Source: Lithospermum erythrorhizon
Taxonomy: Eukaryota > Streptophyta > Magnoliopsida > Boraginales > Boraginaceae
Reading direction: 5' to 3'
Assembly: GCA_019722365.1 (NCBI GenBank)
Contig: JADFUC010001076.1
Span: 62,001 to 126,000 of the forward strand
Length of the DNA: 64,000 nucleotides
Shown piece by piece: positions 14,231 through 26,080 of the stretch. Made by a program: the position numbers and the translations under genes. Each line of letters starts with the position of its first letter. Position 1 is the first letter of the stretch. A model generated the notes under the pieces. The model ran no database searches, was not told the DNA's origin, and was given only the letters and a program-made list of their open reading frames with translations.

Positions 14231-15164
14231 GTGTATCATCATTTTAACTTAGCATCTCACATACTTTGCATAATCTACCTCCCTATCAAACATTCTATTT
14301 TTATTTCATCTGTAGTTCTTCTGGTGGAGTGCGAGAGGATCTAAACAATTACATATTTTCCATGAAACTGAAAGCATTCCTTTTCCATTTATAAATTGAG
14401 ACAACTCTAATGTACATAAAACGAAGGAGTTAATGCATTGATACAAGCACAACATGAAAATAAATGAACATCCTAGCAATTAGGTCTGAAACCATTTTGT
14501 TTTAGTAAGAAAATATTCTGTGTATTCGGGAGTGTCTGGCTCGATAATTACATTTGAGGTAAGTACCTTATCCATTGACCCTTTGCATTCTCTTTGTTAT
14601 TTCGTCTTCACTTCCCTCATCAATTTCTAATAATGAAGAGGCAAGCTGATCTACAAGATCATCCAATTCACCTTTAGAATAATTACCACTCTCTTTTATC
14701 TTTTTATATTCTTCAGCATGTAATTTTATCAGAGACAACTCAAACTCATTGAATGGTACAGAATTAATCCGAGGATTCTCTCATGTTGACTACTCGGAAC
14801 TCGATCATTTTGACCATTATATTTCCAGTTCCTATTCGTCGATCTCCCTTCTCCCCCATCATAACCATTAGAATCAGTTTCTTGGCAACTCAATCTACCA
14901 ACACTACTCCTACCCTTCTCCAAATCACTCCATCTATTACCCACATTATCCCTATTACCTCCAAAACCAGTTTTACTACCAAACCCCATTGGAGGCGCCA
15001 CCGCTCTATAACTCCCACCATAACCTTGCTCTTTTCCCAATCCATTACTCCCTCTCCATCCTTCCACATTCCCGCGAACATTCCCATAAAATGAATTATC
15101 AAATTTAGTATCCGACCAAATCTTTCCAGTTTTCCACCCCTCAAACCACCCACATTCCTCCGAA

Positions 15165-15355
15165 CCAGGCCCGGCTATTAGGGTGTTCGGCCCGGTTGTA
15201 GGAACAGGGCCTCCAATTTTGGGGGGCCTGTAGATCAGTTAGCATTTCCTTCTTTTAAGCGGCCGGGAACCTGGAAAAAATATAAATACAGGCCTCCAAA
15301 CGGTTTCATATCTAGAATGGACATCTCAAACAAATACAGGGCCTCTCATTGAAAT
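15165..15355. mobile_element. hAT-like insertion in the URT1-like N-terminal exon
   Basis: On the plus strand it begins caggcccggctattagggtg, resembling the cagggccggct termini of plant hAT-type elements, and includes gggcctccaattttgggggg, a phrase common in such insertions. Minus-strand coding text related to the N-terminal exon (GFDNLLNWNDSVKERIRQVG) resumes on the far side at about 15480-15365, so the insertion splits a once continuous coding stretch. The far terminus is not clear; a ggccgggaacctg motif at 15262-15274 is one candidate. Confidence 0.45.
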
Positions 15356-15620
15356 ACTAACTACTTACTCCAATTGAATGTTTTTTCACAGAATCCATCA
15401 ACATTACCCACTTGCCTAATTCTTTCTTTCACACTATCATTCCAATTCAACAAATTATCAAAACCCCGATTTTCGATTAAAAAAAAACTACTGCTACTAC
15501 ACAATCCACCAACATATCATTCCCATTCAACGAATAATCAAACCCCCGATTTTCGAGATGTGGCTTCTGCTTGCCCGTCTCCTGCCCGCCTGCCCATGCT
15601 GCTGATTAAATTCCAATAAT

Positions 15621-17641
15621 ACTAATAAGGTTTTAATTCAGATTAATAATAATAAGGTGTTTAACTCACAATAATAGACGACTTTGAAAATTGAGTGAAA
15701 AAGAGGTAGCTGAGGAGGACGAGGTTTTTTTGCTGTTATGGAATCGATTTCGAACGGTACTGATTACTGAGTAACTCAATCGATAGATACTTTGTGGAGT
15801 CAAGTAATTATCGATTGCTTTGTGCATCGAACAATTTTTTTACTTGAGTTTGATCCGGATGTTAGTTCAATGGGTATTAAGTTGGGTTTTTTGTTCAATA
15901 TCGAACATGTATTGGGTTACAAGATCAATTTATACATTAAAATGTGTAAGAAGGTATAAATGAGTCGAGTTTGGGTATCAAGTGTATGAACTTAATCGAG
16001 TCGGGGCAATTACAAGGTAGTTTTGGATATGGAGCAATATTTTCCACACAAGCCCAATTTGATAATCAATCAGATGGGTAATCGAGTTGGATTTTCTGAG
16101 TCGAGTATCGAACTAGTGTCGGATTACCTATGCTGACACCTATACTCCCTCCATATCTTTTCGTGATGGAGATTGACTTTTACACTATTTTAGATGAATT
16201 TAATTGTAGGATAGAATATCATCATTTTAGTGGTTATACTAATCTTTTTTCTCATATTTCTTTAAATTTGAATTTTTTTACACTTTCTTATGTTGTTTGT
16301 TTCTCATTTCTTTGAAAGATTGATATTTATTCTTAGATTTCTTATACTAATTCAAATATAATTTATGAATGTAATTTATCTGTCAACGGTACATATACTT
16401 TATAAAGTGGTTGAAGAATTTATCTGACTCGAAACCATGGAATGAGGATAAAGTTAATAGAATAATAAAGTTAGATGAGAATAGAAAAGACTTGGTTTGA
16501 GAAGAGAAAAGACTAGAGAGAGAAAGAAACATAGAAGATAGAGAATCTAAATTAACATTTCATTTCTTGTTTTGTTTCTCATTACATTCAACTATTTATA
16601 GAATCCTACAACTAGTGACATGCATACAATGTGATGCCTTTTGAAATAGAAAGTGCAAATAACAAATAACAACTTTTGTTCTAGTATACTTAAAGTGTGA
16701 TTCTTCTTGGGTCATGGATCGTAGCAATGCCTTCACTACGATGTCAGCAGCCACTCGAGGATCAAGCTTTGCGTTTGAATAGCCATCTTTCCCTAGTTGT
16801 AGGACCATGGAAGGCGTCACGAGAAAGCTTGGACACGATCAACTTTAAATGGATTAGTAGGTTATACCTTGAGCTTTATATTTTATTCTAAATACTTAGA
16901 ATTCCAAAATTTGCCCTTGATCGATTACTAGTCAATTCCTTTTTCTCTAGATCTTTAGTCACATGATATAATAATATGTATGTTACCAAAATGTATCGTT
17001 ACCAAATTACCACAACTTTCTTCACCCAGACTTCACGAGTTAAGTGATATATATATCTAATTAGGTGTCCACACATATATAAATAAGTAATAACTCTTCA
17101 AGTGGACTGAGATCGTATCATGTATATGAGGTCTGACAAAATCGTCTCTAACATATCAATAATCCATACTACACTGGGTTGCCTACCTAGCATGTGTCTC
17201 TCCTAGTTGCGAAAGACATTTTGATACAGTCAACACACGATATTCATATAGCATCAAACGTTAGACGCTCATATCTAAGAATGGCTAAATAAGTAGTTCT
17301 TGTGGAAAAACTCTAGGACACTTCTAAGTTTTCATATAGGTCAATTCTAGTACTTTGTTAACTTTTAACCATAGTCCATTTTTATCCCAAAAATTGATTA
17401 GACCATCAATCAACAAACTAGTCCTTTCAGGCTTAGATATAAAAAGCATGTGATAATTAATTATGATTAATGTAGTTATCATAAAGATTATGAGTAGATT
17501 GTAGCAAGCCATCATAATTGTCAATATTATTGTAGCAAGTCATCATAACTCTCAATGTTAATGTATTATTAAATAATTACTTGTTCGAACTATATGATTT
17601 ATATATAATCTCAATTAGTCATACTATAAGAATTTATCTAT
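15621..17641. other. Intergenic, no gene recognised
   Basis: Presumed 5' flank of the URT1-like locus followed by AT-rich sequence. A tactccctcc motif near 16144 resembles Stowaway-type MITE ends. The minus-strand frame at 16820-16596 (ORF of 74 codons) matches no family I know and is probably chance or old transposon sequence. Confidence 0.45.
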
Positions 17642-17651
17642 ACAATTGTTG

Positions 17652-18180
17652 GAGTTAATTGTACCAATGGTCCTAGTAAGTGTGTCGAAGTTGCACTTTC
17701 ATCCCTGTAAGTGGAAACATTACAGAAATAGTCTCTGTTAGTGTACACGTGTTCTCATTTCATCCCTAAATTAACGTGGTCGTTACCAATTAACGTTTTT
17801 AAGAGTTTTTTGGGATCAAAATGTAATTTTGAAGAGTTTTGAGTGTTGTTTTCCTGTTTTTCCCACAAAAATCGTCCCACTCTCACATAAGCAAAAGTGT
17901 ATAGAATGATGTGATTTTGTGGAGGGTAAAAAAAGTGAATTTGTGAGAGTAGGTTGATTTTTGCTGGAAAACATCATCAAAACAATACTCAAAATTCTTC
18001 AAAATTGAATTTTGATCCCAAAAGTGACTAAACTCTTCAAAACGTTAATTGGTAACGACCACGTTAAATTATGGAAGAAATCTGTGTTCACTAACAATGA
18101 CTATTTCTGCAATGTTATCACTTAGAGGGACGAAAATATAATTTCGACATATTTACTGGGACCATTAATGCAATTAACTC
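17652..18180. mobile_element. Foldback MULE-type MITE with 10-bp TSD
   Basis: The element starts gagttaattg and ends caattaactc. Its two arms of about 225 bp are inverted copies of each other; both contain taacgtggtcgttaccaatt and ttttgggatcaaaat. The centre is also partly self-complementary (caaaaatcgtcccactctca against tgagagtaggttgatttttg), so most of the 529 bp can fold back. It is flanked by acaattgttg at 17642-17651 and 18181-18190, a perfect 10-bp direct repeat. Long TIRs with a 9-10-bp TSD are the hallmark of Mutator-like elements. No transposase is encoded, so it would be non-autonomous. Confidence 0.88.
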
Positions 18181-18701
18181 ACAATTGTTGCATATAACAT
18201 AATTAATTCCAAATACTTAAAATTCCAAACAAACATGCTATTTGCAAGTTATTGAATTGGGAGCTCAATCTTAGAAGTTATGTCAGATTACTTCACAACA
18301 AGAGCTTAGGCGATCGAACTTAATCATCCTAACTAGAGTCACTTGGACTTTCCAACAAAATCTTCAAAGTAATCCAAAACATTATAAACCACCTTCAATA
18401 TTTGTATTTATTTAATTGAGATGAGCATATTGTCAAATTTTTCCACATAAATAATTATAACGAGACAAATTACAAGCAGCTTGTTTCATTACCTCGTCAT
18501 TTACCCTGTATTTCCCTTTCAAAGGATGCAACTAGATAGCAACCTAGGAGTTTTATTTATTACGTAGTCTATTGTTTATTTTGATACATTCATTGAGCTT
18601 ACGTATTTGTCTAATCTTCCCAAATGCATTTGTTCCTTTTCACTACATCTATAAAAATCCATATGAAATTAATAGCACCAAACCAAAATTTTCAACATAC
18701 A
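18181..18701. promoter_or_regulatory. Upstream region of the P450 locus
   Basis: AT-rich 5' flank. A TATA-like ctataaaaa lies near 18650, about 50 bases before the chosen ATG. No other element can be supported. Confidence 0.3.
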
Positions 18702-21700
18702 ATGGATCTTTTGCATACCATCTTCTATCTAATATCATCAACACTCTTTGTTTCTTTTATTGCAATCATAACATTAGCACTAAAAATATTCTTAGGAAAA
18801 TCAATCAAGAACAAGAACTATCCTCCTGTACTTGGGACTGTCTTCCACCAATTATTATACTTCAATAATCTTTATGAATACCAAACTCAAACTGCCAAAA
18901 AGTATCACACGTATAGGCTTCTTTCTCCCGAGCAAAGTGAGATATACACAACAGATGTTAGAAATATTGAGCATGTTCTTAAACATAATTTTGATAAATA
19001 TTCAAAGGGAAAGAAAAATCAAGATATTGCGACGGATTTATTTGGGGAAGGTATTTTTATTGTAGATGGAGATCAATGGAAGAAGCAAAGGAAGCTTTCT
19101 AGTTATGAGTTTTCAACTAGGGTGTTGAGAGACTTTAGTTGCACAATATTCAGGCAAAACGCAGCAAGGTTGGCCAAATTGATCAATGAGTTTTCTTTGG
19201 TTAACCAGGAATTTGATATACAAGTAAGATAATAATTTGTGTGTCATTTTACTACTATTTGTCATATTGATATTAGTGTTTAATCGTTGTATTCCCTAAA
19301 AACTATTATTCATTCCTTAATCCTTGATTTAACCACTGATTTTAATTCCTTCAAAATTCGAAAAATAAAGTCTTGCCAAGAAGACAAGAACATGACATAT
19401 TTTAAATCAACAGTCAACTCTACTACTCCTCTTTTCTTTTGGTAGAAAATAAAAGCAGGTATGATAATAATTCATGTTTCCCTAAATTCATTATTCACTT
19501 GCAAAATATTATGTTTATTAGTTACTCATATTTCAGAAATGCTCGTTTCAAACAAAATGAGTGATCAAATGTGATATGGAGTATTTTATTACAACGTTAG
19601 TGATCAAGTCCTGAATTTATATGTACATGTTATGAATTATGAATCACTATGTCTCACTAATATAAAAAAGTACTCGAACGTTACTCAAAAAAGCACTTGG
19701 ACGTCACAAATTAGTTTATCCAAACTTTGAAAGATGGGCTTATACTTGCAGGAATTACTAATGAAAGGCAGCTTGGATTCTATATTCAAAGTTGGGTTTG
19801 GAGTGGATTTAAATTGTCTTGAAGGATCAAGCCGAAAGGGGGTAGAATTCATAAAGGCGTTTGATGATTCAAATGAATTGACTTATTGGAGATATGTTGA
19901 TCCATTTTGGAAGCTTAAAAAGTATCTCAACATTGGCTGTGAAGCATCCCTTAAGAAGAACATCGGAGTTATGCACAACTTTGTAGATGAGTTTATCCAA
20001 AACAAAAGAAATCAACTAGAAATGCAACAAGAAAGTGTGAGTTGTCACGCCATGCGTCCATTTTATTGTGATGGGATTAATCTATTAAATAAAATAATAA
20101 ATAAAATAAGAGTTTAAATTTGAATTTTCATATATATAAAAAGGTTATGTATGTATAGAAGTAGTCATTATTATTAACTTTTTTATATAAGAAAAGGGAA
20201 TCACATGTTAGTTTGATCAAACATGCTTTTTTCATTCCTCATTCGATCATACATATTTCGATTTATCCTATTTGATCACATCATATGTTGTGAACTTTGT
20301 CACTTTGGTACTTTCGATAAGAAATCCGTTAAATTTGTGATTGGCGTTTTTTTTATTTCGACTTTCGAGATGAACTTTTTACAAGTACGTATTTTTTTTA
20401 TTATATTATAAAAATGCAATAAAATAATATAAAAAAATATTTTTGAAAACAAATTCGATGACATCAATTTTATGGTTTTATAGTCAAAATTTTGACACGG
20501 AAACCGAAAACCAAAAAATCAATAAAAGGAATAGGATGGAATAAGAAATTATTCAAAAATGATAATTAATTATTAGTTATAACATTATTAGTTAATTACC
20601 ATTTTCTTCCAAATTTCTCATGATACACTAATAACTTTTTCTTGATTATGATTGATAAGAATGACAAAGAAGACATCCTATCAAGGTTTCTAATGGATAG
20701 CAAGAAAAACCCAGAGGTTATGACTGATAAATATCTGAGGGACATCATTTTGAATTTCATCATTGCTGGTAAAGACACCACAGCCAACACTCTTTCATGG
20801 TTTTTCTACTTGCTATCTAAGCACCCAATTATGCAAGAAAGGATATTGGAGGAAATGAGAGAAGTTATGGTTGGATACAAATGGAACCAAATGATGATTA
20901 TTGAAGATTTTGTTGAAAGTATAACTGAGGAAGTGCTAATATATATTGGTGGAGCAGTCGTTTTCCTAAATTTTTGAAAAATAATGTTTTTAGTATTAAA
21001 AAAGGGAATTAAAATTTTATTATTTATTTATTTAAAAATTTAGTTAAATTAAACTTCTTATAATATTATATATATTTTATTTAATATTAGTTCGTTTATT
21101 CATTTTATATAAAATTTAAGAGTTAAAATTCATTTGAAATGAATCTTTCCTCCGTAAACATAGATCATCACAATTTGAATGTTAACAAGTTGACTTTTTA
21201 AATTTCTAAATTTAATTTTGTTTACTGTATTATATACTTTTTACGAAAAATATATCAAAATGTAATAATTTTTGAGCGTATTTTTTGAATCGATATGTAG
21301 GACGGGAGATGTGCTGAGGCAGATGACATCCTTCCTGACGGCCATAAGCTGAGGAAAGGCGACGGAGTATACTATATGGCATATGCAATGGGAAGGATGC
21401 CTTATATCTGGGGAGATGATGCCGAGGAATTCAAACCTGAAAGATGGCTAAAAGATGGGATTTTTCAACAAGAATCACCATTCAAGTTCATTGCATTCCA
21501 TGTAAGTACTACTCCGTACTAATTAGGGGCAAAGCTAGGGATTCATGTTAGGGGCTATACAAAATTCAAAGAAGAACCAAGTTATCAAAAGTTTAGAGAC
21601 CATTAATTTCCGAATTGGTTATAAGATAGTGAGATCATAGTTTAGAATCAAATAGTTACATCATTATAAATAGTCAACCAAAGTGTTATAAATATTACAC

Positions 21701-22200
21701 ATTCGTTCCTAAAAATAATAAATGTTGCATATTTGTCCATATTTTTAATATTCAAAATAAAAACAAATGTTACTTTTTGAGATTATAAACATTTTTTGCT
21801 AGTTTTGAGGATTAATATGCGTCTTGACCCTATTATTTAAAACCAAATCAACAATTAACTCAGAATCAGATCAGACTATATATGCTTATGATCTTTATAA
21901 AAACATTAAGGTTAAAACAATTTTTTTTTGGAAAATACTTAAAATTTATCATTGTTCTTTTTTAATCTCTAGGCCGGCCCACGGACTTGTTTAGGGAAAG
22001 ATTTTGCTTATCGGCAAATGAAGATAGTCTCAATCGCTCTGCTATATTTGTTTCGGTTGAGATTAGCAACAAATCCAAATGAGGTTACTTATAGAACTAT
22101 GTTTACACTTCAAATCAAAGGAGGACTTCGTCTTCTTGCAGCGTCGAGAGAACAAAAGGGTTCATGCTCGCCTCATCTAAACAAAAACAAGGCCAATTAG
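18702..22200 (+). pseudogene. CYP704-like cytochrome P450 lacking the K-helix segment
   Basis: CYP704 enzymes (CYP86 clan) are ER-anchored monooxygenases, generally fatty acid omega-hydroxylases. Exons: 18702-19223, 19752-20036, 20660 to about 20959, 21301-21501, 21973-22200. Exon 1 begins MDLLHTIFYLISSTLF, a membrane anchor, then YPPVLGTVF, RLLSPEQSEIYT and WKKQRKLSSYEFSTRVLRDF. Exon 3 has the I-helix IIAGKDTTANTLSWF. Exon 4 has YAMGRMPYIWGDDAEEFKPERW, with the PERW motif. The exon 4/5 junction forms the haem loop FHAGPRTCLGK. After SITEEVL the expected stretch of about 20 residues with the K-helix ExxR and the LYPAVPV text is absent; IYIGGAV and a poor donor stand instead. The exons sum to about 505 codons against about 520 usual. 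The missing ExxR pair should abolish folding and haem binding, so I call it a pseudogene; a local misassembly is the alternative. Confidence 0.85.
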
Positions 22201-22472
22201 TAAATCAGATAACCAAACGGCCTTGATTTATTGGCATAAACATTCTATTTTACAAATATTAATTGTGTACTTCACTTTGAAATTTTCAATATATGTATGT
22301 ACTCCCTATATATTAATGATCGTTTCAATTCCAGTATATAATGATAGACAACTTATTAGATCTAAAACATGATGATTTATACTACGTAATATACAAACAA
22401 TTACATAATTATCTTTACATATGATGAAAATGCTTAACAGTAACAATGATACATTGTTAACCACTATTTATT
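22201..22472. other. P450 3' flank, no gene seen
   Basis: AT-rich. Contains an actccctatatattaatgatcg motif near 22303 reminiscent of Stowaway MITE ends, too degraded to delimit. Confidence 0.35.
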
Positions 22473-23063
22473 TTAAGTAGTTGTAAGAAATGCAAGTCTG
22501 ATGTTCTTGAGAGCTGCTCCAACATCTTTCATGTTTCCCCTACGTTGTGCTAAATCATTTGTACAATTTAGAGCCAATTCCAATATGGAGTACAAACATA
22601 TCTTCATGCTCCTCAAAATTCATGACGTCAAAACTCCTCAATGCATCTTCATGCTCCATATTGAACACTTTTATGGCCCAAAAAGTACCATCTGGAAGTA
22701 TCCCCTTATAAACTGAACCAAAACTTCCTAAACCAAGAGAATTATTCTCATTGAATCCATTAGTTACTTGTTGCAGATTGAAGTAAGACACTCTTTCATA
22801 GCTTTTCGGAATCTCATCATTAATTCGAGTAGTGGATTTCCTGACTCGAATTCTTTTCACATACAAGGAAATCATTAGGATCGATAGCACAGATGCAATT
22901 GCGACTAAGCATAGCGCTATATCAAACAGTTCCTTCTTTCTTGTCCTATGATGATGAATAAAGGATCCCCGCACAAATCTTTATTGCCCAAAAATGAATC
23001 ATTTTGAAGTTGCTCAAACCTGATGAATAAAGTGTCTCTGGTATTGGACCTGATGAATAAGAC
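22473..23063 (-). pseudogene. LRR-XII receptor kinase 3' remnant (TM and kinase edges)
   Basis: Minus strand, 23063 to 22473. It begins with GPIPET and, one frame later, LQNDSFLGNKDLCGDP, the conserved end of the LRR ectodomain in the EFR/Xa21-like family. A membrane segment follows (IALCLVAIASVLSILMISLY), then a basic juxtamembrane stretch and the kinase start: YFNLQQVTNGFNENNSLG, the Gly-rich loop GLGSFGSVYKG and the lysine in WAIKVFN. After ALRSFDV (about 22640) the sequence jumps to the tail of the same family, CLYSILELALNCTND then RRGNMKDVGAALKNIRLAF, ending in TAA at 22475-22473. The catalytic loop HRD, DFG and most of the C-lobe, roughly 220 residues, are missing, and the tail is in a different frame. 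It probably belongs to the LRR exons at 44.3-45.6 kb on the same strand. Confidence 0.85.
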
Positions 23064-23289
23064 ATGAACATGACAATTTTCATGTAAGCTTACTAATGTT
23101 GGTGCTTAATATGATTATATTGGGGGCTATTTTCCTACAATGTTACTATTTGAATCAAAAATCAACTTTGTCTCACTTTCTATTGCGTTTTGTTGTTGTT
23201 ATTATAAATGTTTATACGTGTAAATGAAGTTTCAACTTAATTTTAAATTATTTGTAAATTTGTAATGCAAAGAAGAATTTTTATTATTT

Positions 23290-25072
23290 ATTAAAAGGGG
23301 TACAAAATAAAAACACATTATGTGGGAAAATCTTGTGCTTTATCAAACCGGCTATGATCGACCGTCTAAACTATGGATCCCTGCCGCTTATTTGCCATTT
23401 GTGAGATGTCCGGGCTCGGCTTTGACTCGACGGTCTTTTATAGAGCTTCGTACGAAAGCCTCTGCTTGATTCGAGCTTGACTTGACTTGATTTAGGATGG
23501 ATAGAGCTTCATGACGAAATGAATACGGCCCTAGTCTCGATTGACCAGACCTGCCTCAACTCTGATATATCTCGGAAATGTAGAGCCTTAGTACGTAATC
23601 CCGTGTTGGTCAGATGAACTGATCTTGCCCGTGACTTGATCTCGCGCCTATGTCGACTGACGACTTATCGCACGTGTCCGCAAAGGCGAGACTCGGGTTT
23701 AGTACCGCTAGTGCGACTTCACCCTTGTATGTGGGACTATGACATGACCTGCATGATCGATTGCTGTATGTTACCCTCTTCTCGGTGGGACTTGTAGCCC
23801 AAGAGTACTACTTGTTTTGAAGGGACTTGCTGGAGATTTAGCCTCACTAAGATTTCATTTAAGTTAAGCCGACGCCACTTCTAAATTAAACTACGCCGTT
23901 TTGGGAAGAAATTATCATTGTGAGTGAAGAGTAGAAGGACTTGATTTAAGTTTCAGTTGGGCAAGAGCTAACTTCTATGCTACAAATGGCCTTAAGAAAC
24001 ACACAGAGCGATGATTCCAGATGGCGGATCACTCCAACTCATGATGATACTCGACGTATTTAGATAGGATTTAGCAGGTGCTTCCCGCTCAACCAGCTTA
24101 TATGTGGATTAAACGCTCAACATATTCATACATCCTGAACTTAATGCATCAAACCTCGGTATTTTTGCGCTAAGCCTACGCAAGATGATGAATAATCGTG
24201 GTTATTTAGCTAATTCCTCGAATATTCAAGCTGCTTCTTGAGAAATCTATGCCGATTCTCATACATATTGCTTCAACTTGAAGAATTACTACATCTACGC
24301 AATAATGCCACCTTTAGAACCTATTTTAGGGCTACCTGCTTTCCAAATTCACCAAGTGGTATTTTTGCTGGCGGTTTTAAAGATTTAATTTAGAGAATTT
24401 CATAGGTTTCTCTTTGTATTTTCTCAAATGTTTTTTGCGTATTTTCTGAGTGATTTCTAGATTTTTCTCGATGTGAATCAGATGTGATTTTCGAAAATAT
24501 AAAGGGATTTATATAGGTCTTCGGCTCACGCTCGATTGATTGATTTAATTTCGTGTGGATCATGATCTTAACTGTTGAATTTTTGAGACAAGATCTCGAC
24601 TATCAATTTTTGAGACAAGATCTCGGACCGTTGAAAATTTAAGGATTACTTTAAGTTTCCAAGAAAGAATAAATATGGATCGCTTATTTTGATACAAAAA
24701 ACAAGGGTTCCGGATCTTTTTATAGGTCAAACATTTTCTGCTGACCTCAGACCTTTGGAGTGTTCATTTCAACCCCATAACTTTTAGCCTCATTTCAATC
24801 CCGAAACTTCCAGAACTTCAATTTTAGGCCCTATGGCCGATTTTATTGTAATAAAATTGGGGATTTTTAGCCTCGAACCATAAATTTAAGGAACATTTAA
24901 TTTGGGGTTTATCGGAAACCCTTGTTCTAACGAGGATTTACATTAAATTTAGGGTTCGATCGGTAACCCCGCCACGCGGCATTTCTTTTTAGCGCCCGGG
25001 ACATTTACTATCACTTGATTTAGTCATCTTGATCATTTTAATTGTTTTTTTAATAAATTTTCACTATCTACA
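23290..25072. repeat. LTR-like direct repeat, left copy
   Basis: Shares ordered blocks with 26800-28526: gtacaaaataaaa, tatggatccct, tttgtgagatgtc, gattttcgaaaatataaa, caattttaggccctatgg, acattaaattta and ataaattttc near the end. The 5' boundary is approximate. Confidence 0.65.
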
Positions 25073-25559
25073 GATGGCCTCTAACCATGTACATACGTAG
25101 TGTGTCGGGTTCGATCTGCACGGAAGTCCATTTTTTAAACATAAATGTAGTACATGCTGGTATTTCAAGGATTTTTACTTTCAAGATAAGCCGACCCCTT
25201 TATAACTCATATCCACTGGTTTACTTATTTGGATGAAAGAGTTGTATGTCGGACCTTTCTGGTTGAATTTAGTATCTCCGTCCCGGGTTAACACTTTTTC
25301 TCCTCGGGAGGATTTCCAGTTTGTGATTAACCATGTTTCGGACTGTAGTTGCATTTAAGGCTAATTCACGGGGTCCTTGGTTATCATCCATGTCATTTGG
25401 GCGATCGCAGCGATGATCACTGTCAGTGGGACTTATCGTAATTCATATGATTGCACTCCCTCGGTCAACCTCCCCGACTTATAGATATTGACTATTTCTC
25501 AGATTTATTGTGAATACTTGCATGTCAGCTGGGTCTCTTAATTAAGCCTTCGCCAGTTT

Positions 25560-26080
25560 CTAATTTAACGGGCATTTAATTATGGATTTAATGCCAATCC
25601 AGTTGATCCCATTTAACTCTCCATTTATTAGAGAATTAAATTATTCAAAGCTTAATGTTGGCATGAATTTATTACATGCGTTAATTCCATTTAATTCTTT
25701 GATCCGTAGCGATTTTAATATGAATTAATTTATTTGGGGTTTAGTATCTATTACGAATTTATTATATGTCACATTCTATTTAATTCTCTATTTATTGTAG
25801 AATTAAATTATTTGGATTTAATATTAATATGAATTTATTACATGCTGTGTTATTCCACTTAATTACCGGGATCCAGAGAATTTCATAGAATTAAGTCATT
25901 TACTGATATTGACACGTAATTTATTACATGTCAAGATCCCATTTAATTCTCGATTCACATGATTTGTTGAGAATTAAATTTTCTACTCTAGATTTATTGT
26001 ATTTATATTGATCTGAATACCTATAGACTTAATGGAATCAATATTTGTACTTTAACATGAATTTATTACATGTTAAATAT
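25560..26080. repeat. Tandem repeat inside the LARD-like element
   Basis: Four to five imperfect units of roughly 105-125 bp carry gaatttattacatg, catttaattctc and agaattaaatt in the same order. No coding potential. Confidence 0.6.

Larger units (their letters stand above)
12084..15620 (-). pseudogene. URT1-like terminal uridylyltransferase, core missing
   Basis: URT1 adds uridines to deadenylated mRNA tails in the plant cytoplasm. The 3' exon (12292-12084) reads [10 protein letters not shown] and, after a one-base insertion near 12251, [22 protein letters not shown] and [15 protein letters not shown], the conserved C-terminus of the PAP-associated region. A run of about six residues after DKASI is absent. 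The preceding exon (about 12765-12614) reads [20 protein letters not shown] and ends at GTGAGT, with a frame slip at its start. The long N-terminal exon (about 15165-14567) is glycine/asparagine rich (VAPPMGFGSKTGFGG) and ends with the acidic ELDDLVDQLASSLLEIDE segment typical of the region before the catalytic domain. A TAA precedes its best donor. Nothing between 12.77 and 14.56 kb reads as the nucleotidyltransferase core. It converges on PEX16. Confidence 0.8.

Noticed and set aside
14783..15094. Plus-strand open frame rich in Ile/Thr/Pro
   Set aside because: It is the antisense shadow of the glycine/asparagine-rich URT1-like exon.
16596..16820. Minus-strand frame with DPRVAADIVVKALLRSMT
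   Set aside because: Looks superficially protein-like but has no neighbouring domain, start context or homologue I recognise.
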